From Actinocatenispora sera (GTDB taxonomy: Bacteria > Actinomycetota > Actinomycetes > Mycobacteriales > Micromonosporaceae), in the NCBI RefSeq assembly GCF_018324685.1, contig NZ_AP023354.1:1984001-2048000 (forward strand): 64,000 bases of DNA, given 5' to 3'. The notes beneath the pieces are model-generated. The model did not search any database. It worked only from the letters and a program-made list of their open reading frames with translations, and was not told the DNA's origin. A program made the position numbers and the translations under genes. Position 1 is the stretch's first letter; each line of letters opens with the position of its first letter. Shown piece after piece: positions 25,652 through 34,443 of the stretch.

Positions 25652-26845
25652 ATGACAACTCAGGTGGCCGTTGTCGGTGCCGGTTACGCGGGGCTCGCGG
25701 CGGCGAGCCGGCTGGCCCGCCGTACCCATGGTCGGGACGTGCGGATCCAACTGATCAACGCCGGGCCCGACTTCGTGGAGCGCATCCGGCTGCACCAGGT
25801 CGCCGCCGGCACCGGTACCGCCCGGCACCCACTCCGGGAGCTGCTGTCCGGCACCGACGTGTCGGTACGGGTCGGCACCGTCGAGGCGATCGACCTCGCC
25901 GCCGGGACGCTGCGGATGTCCGACGGCGGTCCGGTCGGCTACGACACCCTGGTGTACGCCCTGGGCAGTCACACCCGCACCGATGTCGTGCCGGGTGTCG
26001 CCGAGCACGCGTACACGCTGGACGGGCCGGTCGCCGATCGGCTCGCCGCTCGGCTGCGCGAACTGGACGGCCGCACCGGCACCGTGGTGGTGTGCGGCGG
26101 CGGCCTCACCGGGATCGAGGCGGCGACCGAGATCGCCGAGGCGTACCCGCAGCTCGCCGTGACGTTGGTGACCCGCGGCCGGCTCGCGCACGACGTGTCC
26201 GCCCGGGCCGAGCGCTACATCCGCCGGTCCCTGGACACGCTCGGCGTGCGGGTGCGGGAGGACACGGCGGTCGCCGCGGTCGAGCCCGGCGCGGTGACGC
26301 TCGGCGACGGCGGCACGCTACCGGCCGATGTCGCCGTGTGGTGCGGATCGTTCGTCGCCTCGCGGATCGCCGCGGACGCCGGCCTCGGCACGACCGAACT
26401 CGGCCGGATCACGGTCGACTCGACCCTGCGCGCGCCCGGCCACCCCGAGGTGTACGCGATCGGCGACGCCGCCGCGATCACGATGCCGTGGGGGGTGCCG
26501 CGGATGTCCTGCCAGGCCGGCCTGCCGACCGGGCTGTACGTGGGTGACGCGGTCGCCGCGCAGCTGTCCGGGCGCACCCCGAGGCCGTACCAGTTCCGGT
26601 TCTGGGATCTGTGCATCAGCCTGGGGCGCCGCCGGGGCATCATGCAGGCGGTGCGCCCGAGTGACCGGTCCACCGAACTGTTGTTCTCCGGTCGGTCCGG
26701 CGCGGCGCTCAAGGACATGATCTGCCGCAGCGCCCTGTGGGGGGCGAGCCGGGGCAACGCATCCGCCCGGATGCTCTACCCGTTCGCGCACGCCGCCCGT
26801 ACCCCGGCCGCGGCGCTGGCGGACGCCGCCGAGCTCTGCGCCTGA
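25652..26845 (+). CDS. NAD(P)/FAD-dependent oxidoreductase, NDH-2-like
   Basis: 397 residues, ATG at 25652 behind GAGGGGG. Two dinucleotide-binding motifs: VVGAGYAGLAAASRLA for FAD and VVVCGGGLTGIEAATEIA for NAD(P)H, plus the FAD-closing YAIGDAAAI. The GLTGIE form and the overall layout match type-II NADH dehydrogenases and related oxidoreductases that reduce quinones. The C-terminal amphipathic membrane anchor of true NDH-2 is not obvious, so the electron acceptor is uncertain. Confidence 0.88.
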   Translation: MTTQVAVVGAGYAGLAAASRLARRTHGRDVRIQLINAGPDFVERIRLHQVAAGTGTARHPLRELLSGTDVSVRVGTVEAIDLAAGTLRMSDGGPVGYDTLVYALGSHTRTDVVPGVAEHAYTLDGPVADRLAARLRELDGRTGTVVVCGGGLTGIEAATEIAEAYPQLAVTLVTRGRLAHDVSARAERYIRRSLDTLGVRVREDTAVAAVEPGAVTLGDGGTLPADVAVWCGSFVASRIAADAGLGTTELGRITVDSTLRAPGHPEVYAIGDAAAITMPWGVPRMSCQAGLPTGLYVGDAVAAQLSGRTPRPYQFRFWDLCISLGRRRGIMQAVRPSDRSTELLFSGRSGAALKDMICRSALWGASRGNASARMLYPFAHAARTPAAALADAAELCA

Positions 26846-26899
26846 CCTCCCGCGGCGGATCGCCGGGGTTGCCCACCGGACCGGCCGCCGTCGGCGCAC

Positions 26900-26938
26900 G
26901 ACGCCGTGCCGGAGCCCGGTGGGCCCCGGCACGGCGTC
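26900..26938. terminator. Strong hairpin between convergent genes
   Basis: Perfect 13-bp stem GACGCCGTGCCGG / CCGGCACGGCGTC with a 13-nt loop, midway between the FAD oxidoreductase and the convergent helicase gene. Works for both strands. Confidence 0.65.
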
Positions 26939-27016
26939 CGGCCGCGTCGAGGGCCCACCGGGGCGGCATCCGGCCCGCGCCTGCGATCGCGCGCGGTGGC
27001 CGGGTGCGGTGCCCGG

Positions 27017-29125
27017 TCAGCCGACGAGCTCGGCGGGCAGGTCGGCGGAGTGCAGCACCACCAGCCGGGACACCGCTCGGGTGAGCACCACGTACAGCCG
27101 GTGCAGTCCGCGCGGTTCGGCGGCCACGATGTCGGCCGGCTCCAGCACGATGACGTGGTCGTACTCCAGGCCCTTCGCCAGTGTCGCGGGCACCAGCACC
27201 ACCCGCTCCGCCGCCGCCAGATCGTCCACTGTGGAGTGTGGAATCCCGGCGGCGGCGAGCGCGAGGCCGCATGCCTCGATCGCCGCATCGGGCGCGATCA
27301 CGCCGATCGAGCCCTCCTCGGCGAGCGCGTCGCGCACCGCGCCGGGCAGCTCTTCATCCACTGTGGACATTCGGCGCAGCCGCAGCGAGCCGTCGGCGCG
27401 CAGCGAGGTCGCCGCCGGTACCGCCACGTCCAGCGCCGGCACCAACCGGTTCGCGAGGTCGAGCACCGCGCCCGGCACCCGGAAGCCGGTGGTCAGCGCG
27501 GTCACCTCGGCGTCCGGCTTGCCCAGGTGGGCAAGGGAATCCGGCCAGCGGCGGGCCGCCCACGGGGTGGTGCCCTGGGCCAGGTCGCCGAGCACCGTGA
27601 TCGAGCCGTGCTCGCTGCGTCGCGCCACCGCCCGGCACTGCATCGGCGACAGGTCCTGCGCCTCGTCCACCACCACGTGCCCGTAGCTGCCGACCCGGTC
27701 GATCAGCCCGGCCGCCTCGTCGATCAGCACGTTGTCCGCGGCGGTCAGCTTCGCCGCCTTCGGCGCCCGGTCCAGCCGGGCCGTGCGCAGCGGTCGCGGC
27801 CAGGCGATCGCGTCCTGCTCGGCGTCGGTGAGGATGCCGTCCGCCGCGGCCGCGAGCAGCGCCCGGTCGCCGAGCAGCGCCACCACCAGTCCGATCGGGT
27901 CGACCGCCGGCCAGCAGGTGTCCAGGAACTCGCGAACCGGGGCCGACCTGCCGACCCGGCGCAGCCAGGTGTCGCCGGGCGACTCGCCGCGCGCCTCGGC
28001 CTGCCGGCGCAGCCCGCTCGCCACCCGGGCCCGCACCCGCTCCCGGCCCGTCGCGTACGGCAGGCCCTCCCGCCGGGCGTCGTCCACGATGCGGCGCAGC
28101 GCCTCCGCGGACAGCCGCCACCGGGCCGACCCGTCCGACACCGCCAGCGACTCGGTCGGCTTGACCAGCTGCCCGTACAGCGCGCGGCGCACCACCCGCG
28201 CCATCCGCACGTCGTGCTTGACCGCGGCCGCCGCCGGCGCATCGACGGCCCGGACCGGCGCGTGCGCCACCAGCGCATCCACCGCGTACTGGTCGACGCC
28301 GACCTCGCCGAGCGCCGGCAGCACCGCGGCGATGTAGCCGAGGAACGCCGCGTTCGGCCCGACCACCAGCACGCCGGAGCGGCGCAGCTGCTCGCGGTGG
28401 TGGTACAGCAGGAACGCGGCACGGTGCAGCCCGACCGCGGTCTTCCCGGTACCGGGTGCGCCCTGCACGCACAGCGAGGTGGCCAGCTCGGCCCGGACCA
28501 GATCGTCCTGCTCGGGTTGGATGGTGGAGACGATGTCGCGCATCGGGCCCACGCGCGGACGCTCGATCTCGCTGGTCAGGATGCGGCTCGCGGTGCCGAG
28601 TTCCTCACCTTCGGTCAGGTGCTCGTCCTCGAACCCGGTCAGCGCGCCGGCCGCGAACCCGTACCGCCGGCGGCGCGCCACGCCCATCGGCTGCCGCGCG
28701 CTGGCCTGGTAGTACGCCCGGGAGACCGGGGCGCGCCAGTCGATCACCAGCGGCTCGCCCGAGTCGTCCACCACGTGCCGGCGGCCGATGTGGAAGCTCG
28801 CCCCGGCGTTGTCGGCGTGCTCGGTGTCGACCACGTCGAGGTCCGGGTACCCGGCCGCGGCGGCTTCGGCGGCATGGTCGGCGTGGTCGAGCCGGCCGAA
28901 GAACAGCGGGGTGTCCGGATCGTCGGCCAGCTCGGCGATGCGCTGGGCCAGCGCCCGGCCGAGCGACTCGGCGGCGAACGGGTCGCCGCCGACCCCGTCG
29001 CCGGTGCGGTACAGCCCCTCGGCGCGCTCGCGCATCCGGCGCAGCGCGGCCCGGGAGGAGGTCAGGTGGTGCCGCTCGGCGGCAAGCTCCGCGTCGAGGG
29101 CAGGGTCGGTCTTCTGCACGGTCAT
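27017..29125 (-). CDS. HelD-type superfamily-1 helicase acting on RNA polymerase
   Basis: 702 residues, ATG at 29125. N-terminal coiled region (about 1-70), then an interrupted SF1 core: Walker A GAPGTGKTAVG (222-232), Walker B VVVDEAQDLSPMQ, motif VLGDLAQGT and C-terminal LAKGLEYDHVIVLEP and YVVLTRA. These are hallmarks of actinobacterial HelD, which pulls stalled RNA polymerase off DNA; some relatives (HelR) also protect against rifamycins. A candidate promoter GTGACG-17-TAGGCT (29395 down to 29367) would give a leader of about 235 nt. Two copies of the TCCAC(A/T)GTGGA palindrome lie inside the gene. Confidence 0.9.
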   Translation of the reverse strand: MTVQKTDPALDAELAAERHHLTSSRAALRRMRERAEGLYRTGDGVGGDPFAAESLGRALAQRIAELADDPDTPLFFGRLDHADHAAEAAAAGYPDLDVVDTEHADNAGASFHIGRRHVVDDSGEPLVIDWRAPVSRAYYQASARQPMGVARRRRYGFAAGALTGFEDEHLTEGEELGTASRILTSEIERPRVGPMRDIVSTIQPEQDDLVRAELATSLCVQGAPGTGKTAVGLHRAAFLLYHHREQLRRSGVLVVGPNAAFLGYIAAVLPALGEVGVDQYAVDALVAHAPVRAVDAPAAAAVKHDVRMARVVRRALYGQLVKPTESLAVSDGSARWRLSAEALRRIVDDARREGLPYATGRERVRARVASGLRRQAEARGESPGDTWLRRVGRSAPVREFLDTCWPAVDPIGLVVALLGDRALLAAAADGILTDAEQDAIAWPRPLRTARLDRAPKAAKLTAADNVLIDEAAGLIDRVGSYGHVVVDEAQDLSPMQCRAVARRSEHGSITVLGDLAQGTTPWAARRWPDSLAHLGKPDAEVTALTTGFRVPGAVLDLANRLVPALDVAVPAATSLRADGSLRLRRMSTVDEELPGAVRDALAEEGSIGVIAPDAAIEACGLALAAAGIPHSTVDDLAAAERVVLVPATLAKGLEYDHVIVLEPADIVAAEPRGLHRLYVVLTRAVSRLVVLHSADLPAELVG

Positions 29126-29539
29126 GTCGCCTCACGTCACGTCGGCGGTGGTCCGGTCGGCGGCGGCGCACTGCTCGCCGCGATCCCTGGCGGAGGCCAC
29201 CGAGCCGGGAGCCGGCTCGTCCTTCGCCGCCCGGCGCTCCGAGGCGTGTCCTGGGTCGGGGGAGGCGCTGGCGCCTCTCACCGCGACCCGGCGCGGGCGC
29301 CGCTGCTGTGCGCGGCGCGGTCGGTGCCGTTCAACGGGGCGCGCCACCACGGCGCGCGAATCCGAAAGCCTAGCGTGCCGGCGCCGGTCCGTCACCTGCC
29401 TTTTCGTCGCGCGTCACCCCGGCCGCCGTGCATCGCACCGCCGTTCGCGCCGCGAGCGCGGACGGCTCGGCCCCGCCGCGGCCGCCGGCGGTACGCGGCC
29501 CGTACCGGTTCGGTCGGTTCGACGCGCAATGATGGGACC
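29126..29539. other. 414-nt intergenic region, divergent promoters
   Basis: Between the helicase (minus) and ArsR-type gene (plus). Apart from the helicase promoter candidate at 29367-29395 I see no gene, repeat or RNA. The rifamycin-associated inverted repeat known upstream of some helR genes is not visible. Confidence 0.5.
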
Positions 29540-30175
29540 GTGAGCGGTGACAGCGACGGCAACGACCCCACCAGCACCGGAACGATATCGGACAAACCGA
29601 ACCTGACCGACCCGCGGGCGATCCGGGCGCTGGCGCACCCCGCCCGGTTGGCGATCCTGGAGTACCTGGGCGACCGTGAGTCGGCGACCGCCACCGAATG
29701 CGCCGACATCGTCGGCCTGTCGCCCAGCGCGACCAGCTACCACCTGCGCGAACTCGCCAAGTACGGCCTGGTCCAGGAGGCGCCCGGCACCGATCGCCGG
29801 GAACGCCGGTGGCGCTCCTCGGGCGGCTGGCGGGTCGGCGACGACGCCGGTACCGACCCGGCCGCGCGCGCCGCGACGCAGTTGCTCGCGCCGCTGGTCC
29901 TGGCCCGCGGGGACGAGCAGGCCAGGAGGTTCTTCGACGCGACCCCGCATGCCGACCCGGCGTGGTGGGACGCGGCCAACTTCAGCGAGTCGCGGATGCG
30001 GCTGACCCTGGACGAGCTCCGCGAGCTGACCGCCGCGTGCGTGGAGCTGGTCGAGTCGTTCGCCAAGCGGTACCCGCGCAAGGAGCGCGCCGGCCGCTCC
30101 GACACCCGGGACGTGCTGCTGGAGGTGCGCGCCTTCCCGCTGCCGACGCCGGACGAGCGGCCTACGGATACCTGA
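29540..30175 (+). CDS. ArsR-type winged-HTH regulator
   Basis: 211 residues from a GTG at 29540. After a disordered Asp/Ser/Thr-rich head, residues 25-95 form an ArsR-like HTH (DPRAIRALAHPARLAILEYLGDRESATATECADIVGLSPSATSYHLRELAKYGLV is one continuous match, given here only as its landmarks ALAHPARL, SATSYHL and KYGLV). No metal-binding cysteines. The C-terminal half is helical with no known ligand motif. Its last 14 nt overlap the convergent NUDIX gene. Confidence 0.85.
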   Translation: MSGDSDGNDPTSTGTISDKPNLTDPRAIRALAHPARLAILEYLGDRESATATECADIVGLSPSATSYHLRELAKYGLVQEAPGTDRRERRWRSSGGWRVGDDAGTDPAARAATQLLAPLVLARGDEQARRFFDATPHADPAWWDAANFSESRMRLTLDELRELTAACVELVESFAKRYPRKERAGRSDTRDVLLEVRAFPLPTPDERPTDT

Positions 30176-30665
30176 TCCGCACGGTGTCGAGCGCCTCGCC
30201 CGGCGGGACGAACCACGGCGGGCCCTCGCGCAGCGCGGTGTCGATCCGCAGCCGGGTGAACGGGTGGATGTCCGGCAGCGCGTCCGGCTCGAACCATCGC
30301 ACGTCGAGCGTCTCGTCCTCGTCGCGCCGGGCGTCGCCGCCGATCGCCCGGCAGCGGAACCAGACGTTGAGGTACTCGCACCTGTCGCCGTTCGGGTACT
30401 CGGCCGGGTGCATCGCCAGCCCGGCGAGTCGTTCGATCTCGGCGATCACCCCGGTCTCCTCCTCGATCTCGCGCAGCGCCGCGGCGGCCGGCTGCTCGCC
30501 GGGGTCGATCCCGCCGGCCGGCAGCGCCCAGGTGCCGGTGTCGCTGCGCTGTTCCAGCAGGATGCGGCCGGCGTCGTCGTGCACCACCGCCGCCGCGCTC
30601 GGCACCAGCAACAGGTCGTGCCCGACCACGGCGCGCAACCTGCCCAAGTACTCCGAAATCGCCAT
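30162..30665 (-). CDS. NUDIX hydrolase
   Basis: 167 residues, ATG at 30665. The NUDIX box is complete: G at GGIDPGE, then REIEEETGV (GX5EX7REXXEEXG pattern). An N-terminal segment MAISEYLGRLRAVVGHD and the PSAAAVVHDDAGRILL strand resemble ADP-ribose or mutT-like pyrophosphohydrolases of actinomycetes. Substrate unknown. Convergent overlap with the ArsR-type gene means their 3' ends share 14 nt. Confidence 0.9.
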   Translation of the reverse strand: MAISEYLGRLRAVVGHDLLLVPSAAAVVHDDAGRILLEQRSDTGTWALPAGGIDPGEQPAAAALREIEEETGVIAEIERLAGLAMHPAEYPNGDRCEYLNVWFRCRAIGGDARRDEDETLDVRWFEPDALPDIHPFTRLRIDTALREGPPWFVPPGEALDTVRIRYP

Positions 30666-30760
30666 CCGGCGATCCTAGGAGCCGTCTCGGTCCCGGGCGC
30701 GGCCCGGTAGCGGAGAGCGCGCCGATGCCGTCGAACGATCCGCTGCGCCCCGGGCCGGTC

Positions 30761-31585
30761 TCACGCGGGCCGGTGTTCGGTGGGTACGGCGAGGTCGGCG
30801 GTGCGGTAGCAGGCGATGACGGCGGCGGGGCTGCCGTCGGCGGTCGCCGCGGCGACCCGGTCGAGCACCTCGTCGTAGTCGGCGCCGGTCTCGCCCGCGT
30901 ACGAGGCGGCCATCCGGCCCCACTCGTCCCACGGCAGCATCTCGTACCCCGCGAGCGCGGCCAGGTCGCGGACCGCGTTGCCGCGGATCTCCGCCGGCCC
31001 CCAGTTGTCCGCGTACCCGGGCACGCCGAAGTGCTGCGCGTCGATCTCGCCCGCGCGGTACCGCTGCCACGCCTCGCCGCCGGTCAGGAACAGGCCGGGG
31101 GCGAGATCCTCGGGTGCCTCGGCGACGTCGGTACCGAGCACCTCGGGGTCGAGCCGGACGAAGCGGTCACCGTTCCAGTACTCGAGCAGCCAGTGGTCCA
31201 GGCCGCGGCCGGGCTGGAAGTAGGTAGCGAAGCCGCACCGGGCGCGGGCCGGGACCCCGGCGTGCCGGAGCAGGGCGGTGGCCAGTACGGCGAAGTGCCG
31301 GCAGGTGCCGACCACCCGCGCGGTGGCCGGCCGCGGTGCGGTGAGCGGCCGCGGGTCGAGCCCGGCGAGCACCCGGAGCAGGTCGGCGGCCGGCCGGATG
31401 TCCTTCTCCGCCAACCGGTCGTCCGCGACCCCGGCCCTGCTCGCGTCGGCCGGCTGGATCACCAGCCCGTGCGCCACCGCGCAGAGCGCGACCGGGTCGG
31501 CCGGCAGCCCGTCGAGCAGCGCGGCGGGCGCGGCCGCCAGCGTGGTGATCGGCCCTGCCTGCCGGTAGTGCGCCAGCTCGTCCAT
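30761..31585 (-). CDS. Transglutaminase-like cysteine-protease-fold protein
   Basis: 274 residues, ATG at 31585 with GGAGG. The transglutaminase-core triad is visible: Cys in GTCRHFAVLATALLRHAGVPAR, His in LDHWLLEYW and Asp in VRLDPEV. No signal peptide, so probably cytoplasmic. Family members act as proteases or deamidases; role unknown. Confidence 0.8.
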   Translation of the reverse strand: MDELAHYRQAGPITTLAAAPAALLDGLPADPVALCAVAHGLVIQPADASRAGVADDRLAEKDIRPAADLLRVLAGLDPRPLTAPRPATARVVGTCRHFAVLATALLRHAGVPARARCGFATYFQPGRGLDHWLLEYWNGDRFVRLDPEVLGTDVAEAPEDLAPGLFLTGGEAWQRYRAGEIDAQHFGVPGYADNWGPAEIRGNAVRDLAALAGYEMLPWDEWGRMAASYAGETGADYDEVLDRVAAATADGSPAAVIACYRTADLAVPTEHRPA

Positions 31586-31632
31586 CGCCGCCTCCGTCGA
31601 TCGTGCTCCCGCGGCGACGCTACCGAGCTGCC

Positions 31633-31692
31633 CTGACAGCCCCTGTCAGTCGGCAGCAACCCGTCCGCGCCGTGCCCTGCCGGCGCGGACGG
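31633..31692. terminator. Two hairpins after the S66 peptidase gene
   Basis: CCGTCCGCGCC / GGCGCGGACGG (31661-31692, 11-bp stem, 10-nt loop) followed on the minus strand by CTGACAG / CTGTCAG (31633-31649, 7-bp stem, 3-nt loop). They sit about 70 nt past the S66 stop on the minus strand and before the transglutaminase-like gene. Confidence 0.5.
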
Positions 31693-31761
31693 GGTGCCGG
31701 CGGCGGACGGTGTTCGTGCCCTGCCGGCGGCGGACGGCGCTCGGCGACGGTCGGGCGCGGG

Positions 31762-32805
31762 TCAGTAGGTGACGGTGATGCGGTGGGCGGGGCCGTCGAC
31801 GCGGGCCCGGCCGCCGATCGGGATAACCTGCTGCGGGTCGGTGTGCCCGAGATCGACGTCGAACACGATCATGGCGTCCGGCGCGTACTCGCCGAACGCG
31901 CGCAGCACCGCTTCGCGCTGCTCGGCTCGGTACCGGACGCGGCCGTCGGGGTCGAGCGGCTGTTCGAACGACCACGCCTTCGGCCGCCCCATCAGTACGG
32001 CCGGGAACTGCCGCAGCAGCCCGCGCTCGCCCATGCAGCGCAGGATCCGGTAGACCTCCTCGGCCCGGGGCATCTCCTCCGAGGTCTCCAGCATCAGCAC
32101 GCTGCCGGCATAGCTGTCGGCCGGCTCGATCTCCCGGTTGGCCATCAGCAGCCAGGACAGGATCTCCAGGTTGCCGCCCCACACCGGGCCGTCGACCACC
32201 CGGTCGCCGCGGTGCCAGTACCAGCCGGTGGCCGGTTCGGTGGCCGGCTCCGACTCGAACGTGCGCGGGTCCTCCCACCGCGAGTTGACCTCGGTGAACG
32301 TGGTCGTCTCGGCCAGCTCGTACGGGCCGGTGTCGAACAGTGCGGCCCGCAGGCTGGCGGCGGTGAGCGGGTGCAGCGCGCCGGGCCGGCCGAGCTCGAC
32401 CATCACCGAGCCGCCGTGGTAGCCGACGATGCCGAGGTTGCGCAGCAGGAGCAGCAGGTTGGTGTTGTCGCTGTAGCCGAAGAACGGCTTCGGGTTGGCC
32501 GCGAGCAGGTCCCGGTCCAGGTGCGACAGCACGGTGAGCTGGTCGTCGCCGCCGATGCTGGCGAACACCGCGGCGATCTCCGGGTCGGCGAACGCGGCGT
32601 GCAGGTCGGCGGCCCGTTCCTGCGGGCTCGACCCCATCTTCCGGCTCGCCGGGTACTCGACGACCCGCAGCCCGAAGTCGTCCCGGAGCCGCTGCAAGCC
32701 CAGCTCGTACGGGGCGGGGAACAGCCCGGGCAGCCCGGACGCGGGGGAGAGCACCGCGACGGCGTCGCCGGGGCGCGGTTTCGGAGGACTGACGCACTCG
32801 GACAT
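31762..32805 (-). CDS. S66 family LD-carboxypeptidase / MccF-like peptidase
   Basis: 347 residues from the ATG at 32805. Starts with PPKPRPGDAVAVLSPAS, has the nucleophile S112 in FFGYSDNTNLL, the GPVWGGNLEIL block and a C-terminal LGHTDPQQVIP with the catalytic His. S66 enzymes either trim murein tetrapeptides (LD-carboxypeptidase) or cleave microcin C-type peptidyl nucleotides (MccF self-immunity). The GYHGG and long Trp-rich insert (GWYWHRGD) lean towards the MccF-like branch; substrate uncertain. Confidence 0.87.
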   Translation of the reverse strand: MSECVSPPKPRPGDAVAVLSPASGLPGLFPAPYELGLQRLRDDFGLRVVEYPASRKMGSSPQERAADLHAAFADPEIAAVFASIGGDDQLTVLSHLDRDLLAANPKPFFGYSDNTNLLLLLRNLGIVGYHGGSVMVELGRPGALHPLTAASLRAALFDTGPYELAETTTFTEVNSRWEDPRTFESEPATEPATGWYWHRGDRVVDGPVWGGNLEILSWLLMANREIEPADSYAGSVLMLETSEEMPRAEEVYRILRCMGERGLLRQFPAVLMGRPKAWSFEQPLDPDGRVRYRAEQREAVLRAFGEYAPDAMIVFDVDLGHTDPQQVIPIGGRARVDGPAHRITVTY

Positions 32806-32870
32806 GCCGGGACGGTAGCCGCCGGCCGGCCCGGTCCAGTACCGATTTCCAGCCAACGCCACCCCAGGGC

Positions 32871-32900
32871 TTGCGTGGATCGAGTATGAAGGATTATTTT
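32871..32900 (+). promoter_or_regulatory. Candidate leaderless promoter for the MFS gene
   Basis: TTGCGT (32871-32876) and TTATTT (32895-32900) are 18 nt apart in an unusually AT-rich stretch; the ATG at 32907 follows 6 nt later. Confidence 0.4.
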
Positions 32901-32906
32901 CGAAAT

Positions 32907-34160
32907 ATGTCCTTCACGTCTTCGGAACGACGCGAGCTCGCCATCGTCGCCGGGTGCACCGCGGTCACCTTCGCCGGCGACTTCATGGCCGACACCTCCC
33001 TGGTGCTGACCCTCCAGGACAACGGCGCCGCCGGGTACGCGGTCGCCGCGCTGCTGGTCGCCGGCGTCGCCCCGGCCGTCCTGCTGGCCCCGCTCGCCGG
33101 ACGCCTCGTCGACCGCTTCCGGAGCAGGACGCTGCTGGTCACGGTCGGCGCGGTCCAGGCGGTGCTGTGCGTCGCCCTCGCGTACGTACGGCAGCCCGCG
33201 CTGATCATCGGGCTGATGGCGGTGGTCGCGGGCGGTCTCGCGATCACCGGTCCGGCGCTCGGCGCGATCGTCCCGCGCGCCATCCACCGGGACCGCATCC
33301 CGCAGGCTCAGGCCGCCGTGCAGACCGTCCGCGGGATCGGCATCCTCGCCGGGCCGGCCATCGCCGGCATCCTGGTCGGCCGGTTCGGCCAGACGATCCC
33401 GCTGCTCATCGACGCCACCAGCTTCCTCGCGGTGATGGCCGCAGGGCTGCTGCTGCGCACCGCGCACGGCGGTGCACCGCTGCGCCGCGACGCAAGTACC
33501 GGCCGGGTGCGCGGCGGCCTGTCGCTGGTGCGGGCGGACCGCCTGCTGACCATCGCTCTCGTCCTGATCGCGGTCGGTATCACCGCCGTGTCCTGCGACA
33601 ACGTCGGCGAGGTCTACCTGGTCCGGGAGACCCTGCACGGCAGCTCCAGCGCGTACGGGCTGCTCAGCGCGCTGTGGTCGGCGGCCGCGATCGCCGGCGG
33701 CTGGCTGCTCGGCAAGCGCGCCCCGGACGACCGCGGGGTGGTACGGCTGCTGCTCGTGCTGCTCGGCATCTTCGGGCTCGTCATGCTCGGCCTCGCGAGC
33801 GCCCCGACGGTGCCCTGGCTGATCCCCGTCTACGTGGTCGGCGGCCTCGCCAACGGCGGCCTCAACCTGGCCATCGGCGTACTGCTGGGTCGGCGGGTCC
33901 GGCCGGACGAGCGCGGCCGGGTCGGCGCCACCTTCAACGGCTTCATCAACAGCGGCACGCTGATCGGCTACGCCGCCGGCGGCGGGCTGCTCTCGCTGGT
34001 CAGCCCGCGCATCCTGTTCACCGGTAGCGGCCTGCTCTCCCTCGCGGTGATCGGCGTCCTGGCGGTACCGGTGCTGCGTGGCCTGCGCCGCGCCCCGGCG
34101 ACCATCACCGGCGACGACGCCGTACCGACGGCCCCGCTGGCCGAACCCGCGGCGAGCTGA
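32907..34160 (+). CDS. MFS efflux transporter
   Basis: 417 residues from the ATG at 32907, chosen because a -10-like hexamer ends just before it; an ATG at 32886 would add 7 residues. Twelve hydrophobic helices with the MFS loop PLAGRLVDRFRSRTLL between helices 2 and 3. Resembles the MFS_3-type exporters of macrolides and other drugs. Monocistronic; the stop codon lies inside the first unit of the 20-bp tandem repeat array. Confidence 0.88.
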   Translation: MSFTSSERRELAIVAGCTAVTFAGDFMADTSLVLTLQDNGAAGYAVAALLVAGVAPAVLLAPLAGRLVDRFRSRTLLVTVGAVQAVLCVALAYVRQPALIIGLMAVVAGGLAITGPALGAIVPRAIHRDRIPQAQAAVQTVRGIGILAGPAIAGILVGRFGQTIPLLIDATSFLAVMAAGLLLRTAHGGAPLRRDASTGRVRGGLSLVRADRLLTIALVLIAVGITAVSCDNVGEVYLVRETLHGSSSAYGLLSALWSAAAIAGGWLLGKRAPDDRGVVRLLLVLLGIFGLVMLGLASAPTVPWLIPVYVVGGLANGGLNLAIGVLLGRRVRPDERGRVGATFNGFINSGTLIGYAAGGGLLSLVSPRILFTGSGLLSLAVIGVLAVPVLRGLRRAPATITGDDAVPTAPLAEPAAS

Positions 34161-34330
34161 TCAAGGTTCCGGCGAGCTGATCAAGGGCTCAGCGAGCTGA
34201 TCATGGACCCGGCGACCTGATCAAGAGCCCGGCGAGATGATCAAGAGCTGAACGAACTGATCAAGGGCCCGGCGAGCTGATCACGGGCCCGGTGGGTCGG
34301 TCGAGGATCCGACGGGTCGGGCGAGGGACA
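34151..34330. repeat. Nine tandem 20-bp repeats
   Basis: Exact 20-bp period. Units starting at 34151, 34171, 34191, 34211, 34231, 34251 and 34271 follow the consensus GGCGAGCTGATCAAGGGCCC, each with TGATCA at the same place; two more degenerate units start at 34291 and 34311. The array begins in the last codons of the MFS gene and fills most of the gap before mqnA. Confidence 0.95.
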
Positions 34331-34430
34331 GGTTCGGGTCGGGCGAGGGATGTCCGTCCCGCTCGGTTGATCGACGCCTCGTGGCCGGCGCGGGCACGGG
34401 GTGGCGGGTGGGAGACGGCGGTCACGCGGC

Positions 34431-34443
34431 TAGTGTTCGAGCG
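34431..34443 (+). promoter_or_regulatory. -10 element and leaderless start of mqnA
   Basis: TAGTGT at 34431-34436 ends seven bases before the GTG at 34444 and no Shine-Dalgarno sequence lies between, as in actinobacterial leaderless transcripts. Confidence 0.55.

Noticed and set aside
29126-29539. Rifamycin-associated element upstream of the helicase
   Set aside because: The known long inverted repeat of G- and C-runs around TTGC was searched by eye and not found.
34151-34330. 20-bp array as a CRISPR or plasmid iteron origin
   Set aside because: Units are contiguous without spacers, too short for CRISPR, and no replication initiator gene is nearby.
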